A stretch of 64,000 nt of DNA. Origin: Flaccisagitta enflata. Lineage: Eukaryota; Chaetognatha; Sagittoidea; Aphragmophora. Below, in pieces: positions 63,788 to 64,000 of this stretch. Location of the stretch: contig OZ231126.1 in NCBI GenBank assembly GCA_965153355.1, positions 95,914,001-95,978,000 on the forward strand, written 5' to 3'. The translations under genes were made by a program, and so were the position numbers. Numbering within the stretch: position 1 is the first letter of the stretch; each line of letters begins with the position of its first letter. The notes under the pieces were generated by a model, which was not told where the DNA came from, ran no database searches, and worked only from the letters and a program-made list of their open reading frames with translations.

Positions 63788-64000
63788 AGAGCCGCCTTGT
63801 CTGAGCTATATGTAGTTTCGTTCATCGCTTCTATTTCTTGTAGAAGATATCTTAAAGGTTAAATAGCGCAAAACGCAAGAAGAAAACTAGTGCTTTTAGT
63901 TTCCTTAAAAAATCAATATTCTTATTTTTGTGAAAAATTACGATGATGCCATAAAAACACTGTAAAGCATTGTTTCAGGGATCAGATGTTTTCTGCAATG

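Overview
This is animal-type eukaryotic DNA with no convincing host protein-coding gene. Almost every long open frame lies in a microsatellite or satellite (Ser/Leu from CT, Arg/Glu from GA, Cys/Val from GT, poly-Val/Cys/Leu from GTT). The density of di-, tri- and tetranucleotide tracts, LINE debris and many short DNA-transposon derivatives suggests a repeat-rich metazoan, perhaps a marine invertebrate. The species cannot be named from the sequence.

The dominant content is a set of short non-coding interspersed elements built on one plan. They have an AACAAGGCC-like 5' end, a 5' box, a variable GACC/GACG minisatellite or other tandem core, and a 3' hairpin whose distal arm is the inverse complement of the 5' box. 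I call the families A (hairpin AGTCGCGTGCACGCGACT, more than 20 copies and fragments), a short A variant (box AGTCGCGGAC), D (box AGGTGCGAC) and E (box GATGCGTCCG). A larger family B carries GGGCAGCGGCCCC / GGGGCCGCTGCCC boxes around long arrays of GAGGCC/GGCCTC units. Box and hairpin change together between families. Two insertions into a fold-back element show no target duplication beyond A/T runs. This fits Helentron-type non-autonomous elements (HINE-like) best, but no helicase gene is present to prove it.

Layout: 0-5.4 kb holds satellites, a candidate MITE, and D, A and B elements. 5.6-8.7 kb is mostly AT-rich single-copy-looking DNA. 8.68-10.51 kb is a TA-flanked fold-back element split by an A and a B insertion. 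11.8-13.2 kb has two head-to-tail B elements. 13.4-16.7 kb is microsatellite dense. 16.7-18.85 kb holds two satellites. 19-22.8 kb has A and B elements and a 66-bp satellite. 23-29 kb is trinucleotide arrays and A copies. 29.6-30.6 kb is an A element split by a hAT-like MITE with a perfect 8-bp target duplication. 32.7-37.2 kb has two related LINE-like 3' fragments and a B element carrying a MITE. 37.3-42.7 kb has two large fold-backs. 43.6-45.8 kb is a 1.1-kb tandem duplication. 46-53.3 kb is very long GT and CT tracts with A copies and a tRNA-like SINE candidate. 53.4-64 kb is more A, B and E elements, two fold-backs and three tandem arrays.

Nothing here forms an operon or pathway. The interest lies in how the repeats insert into each other, which reveals target sites and relative ages.
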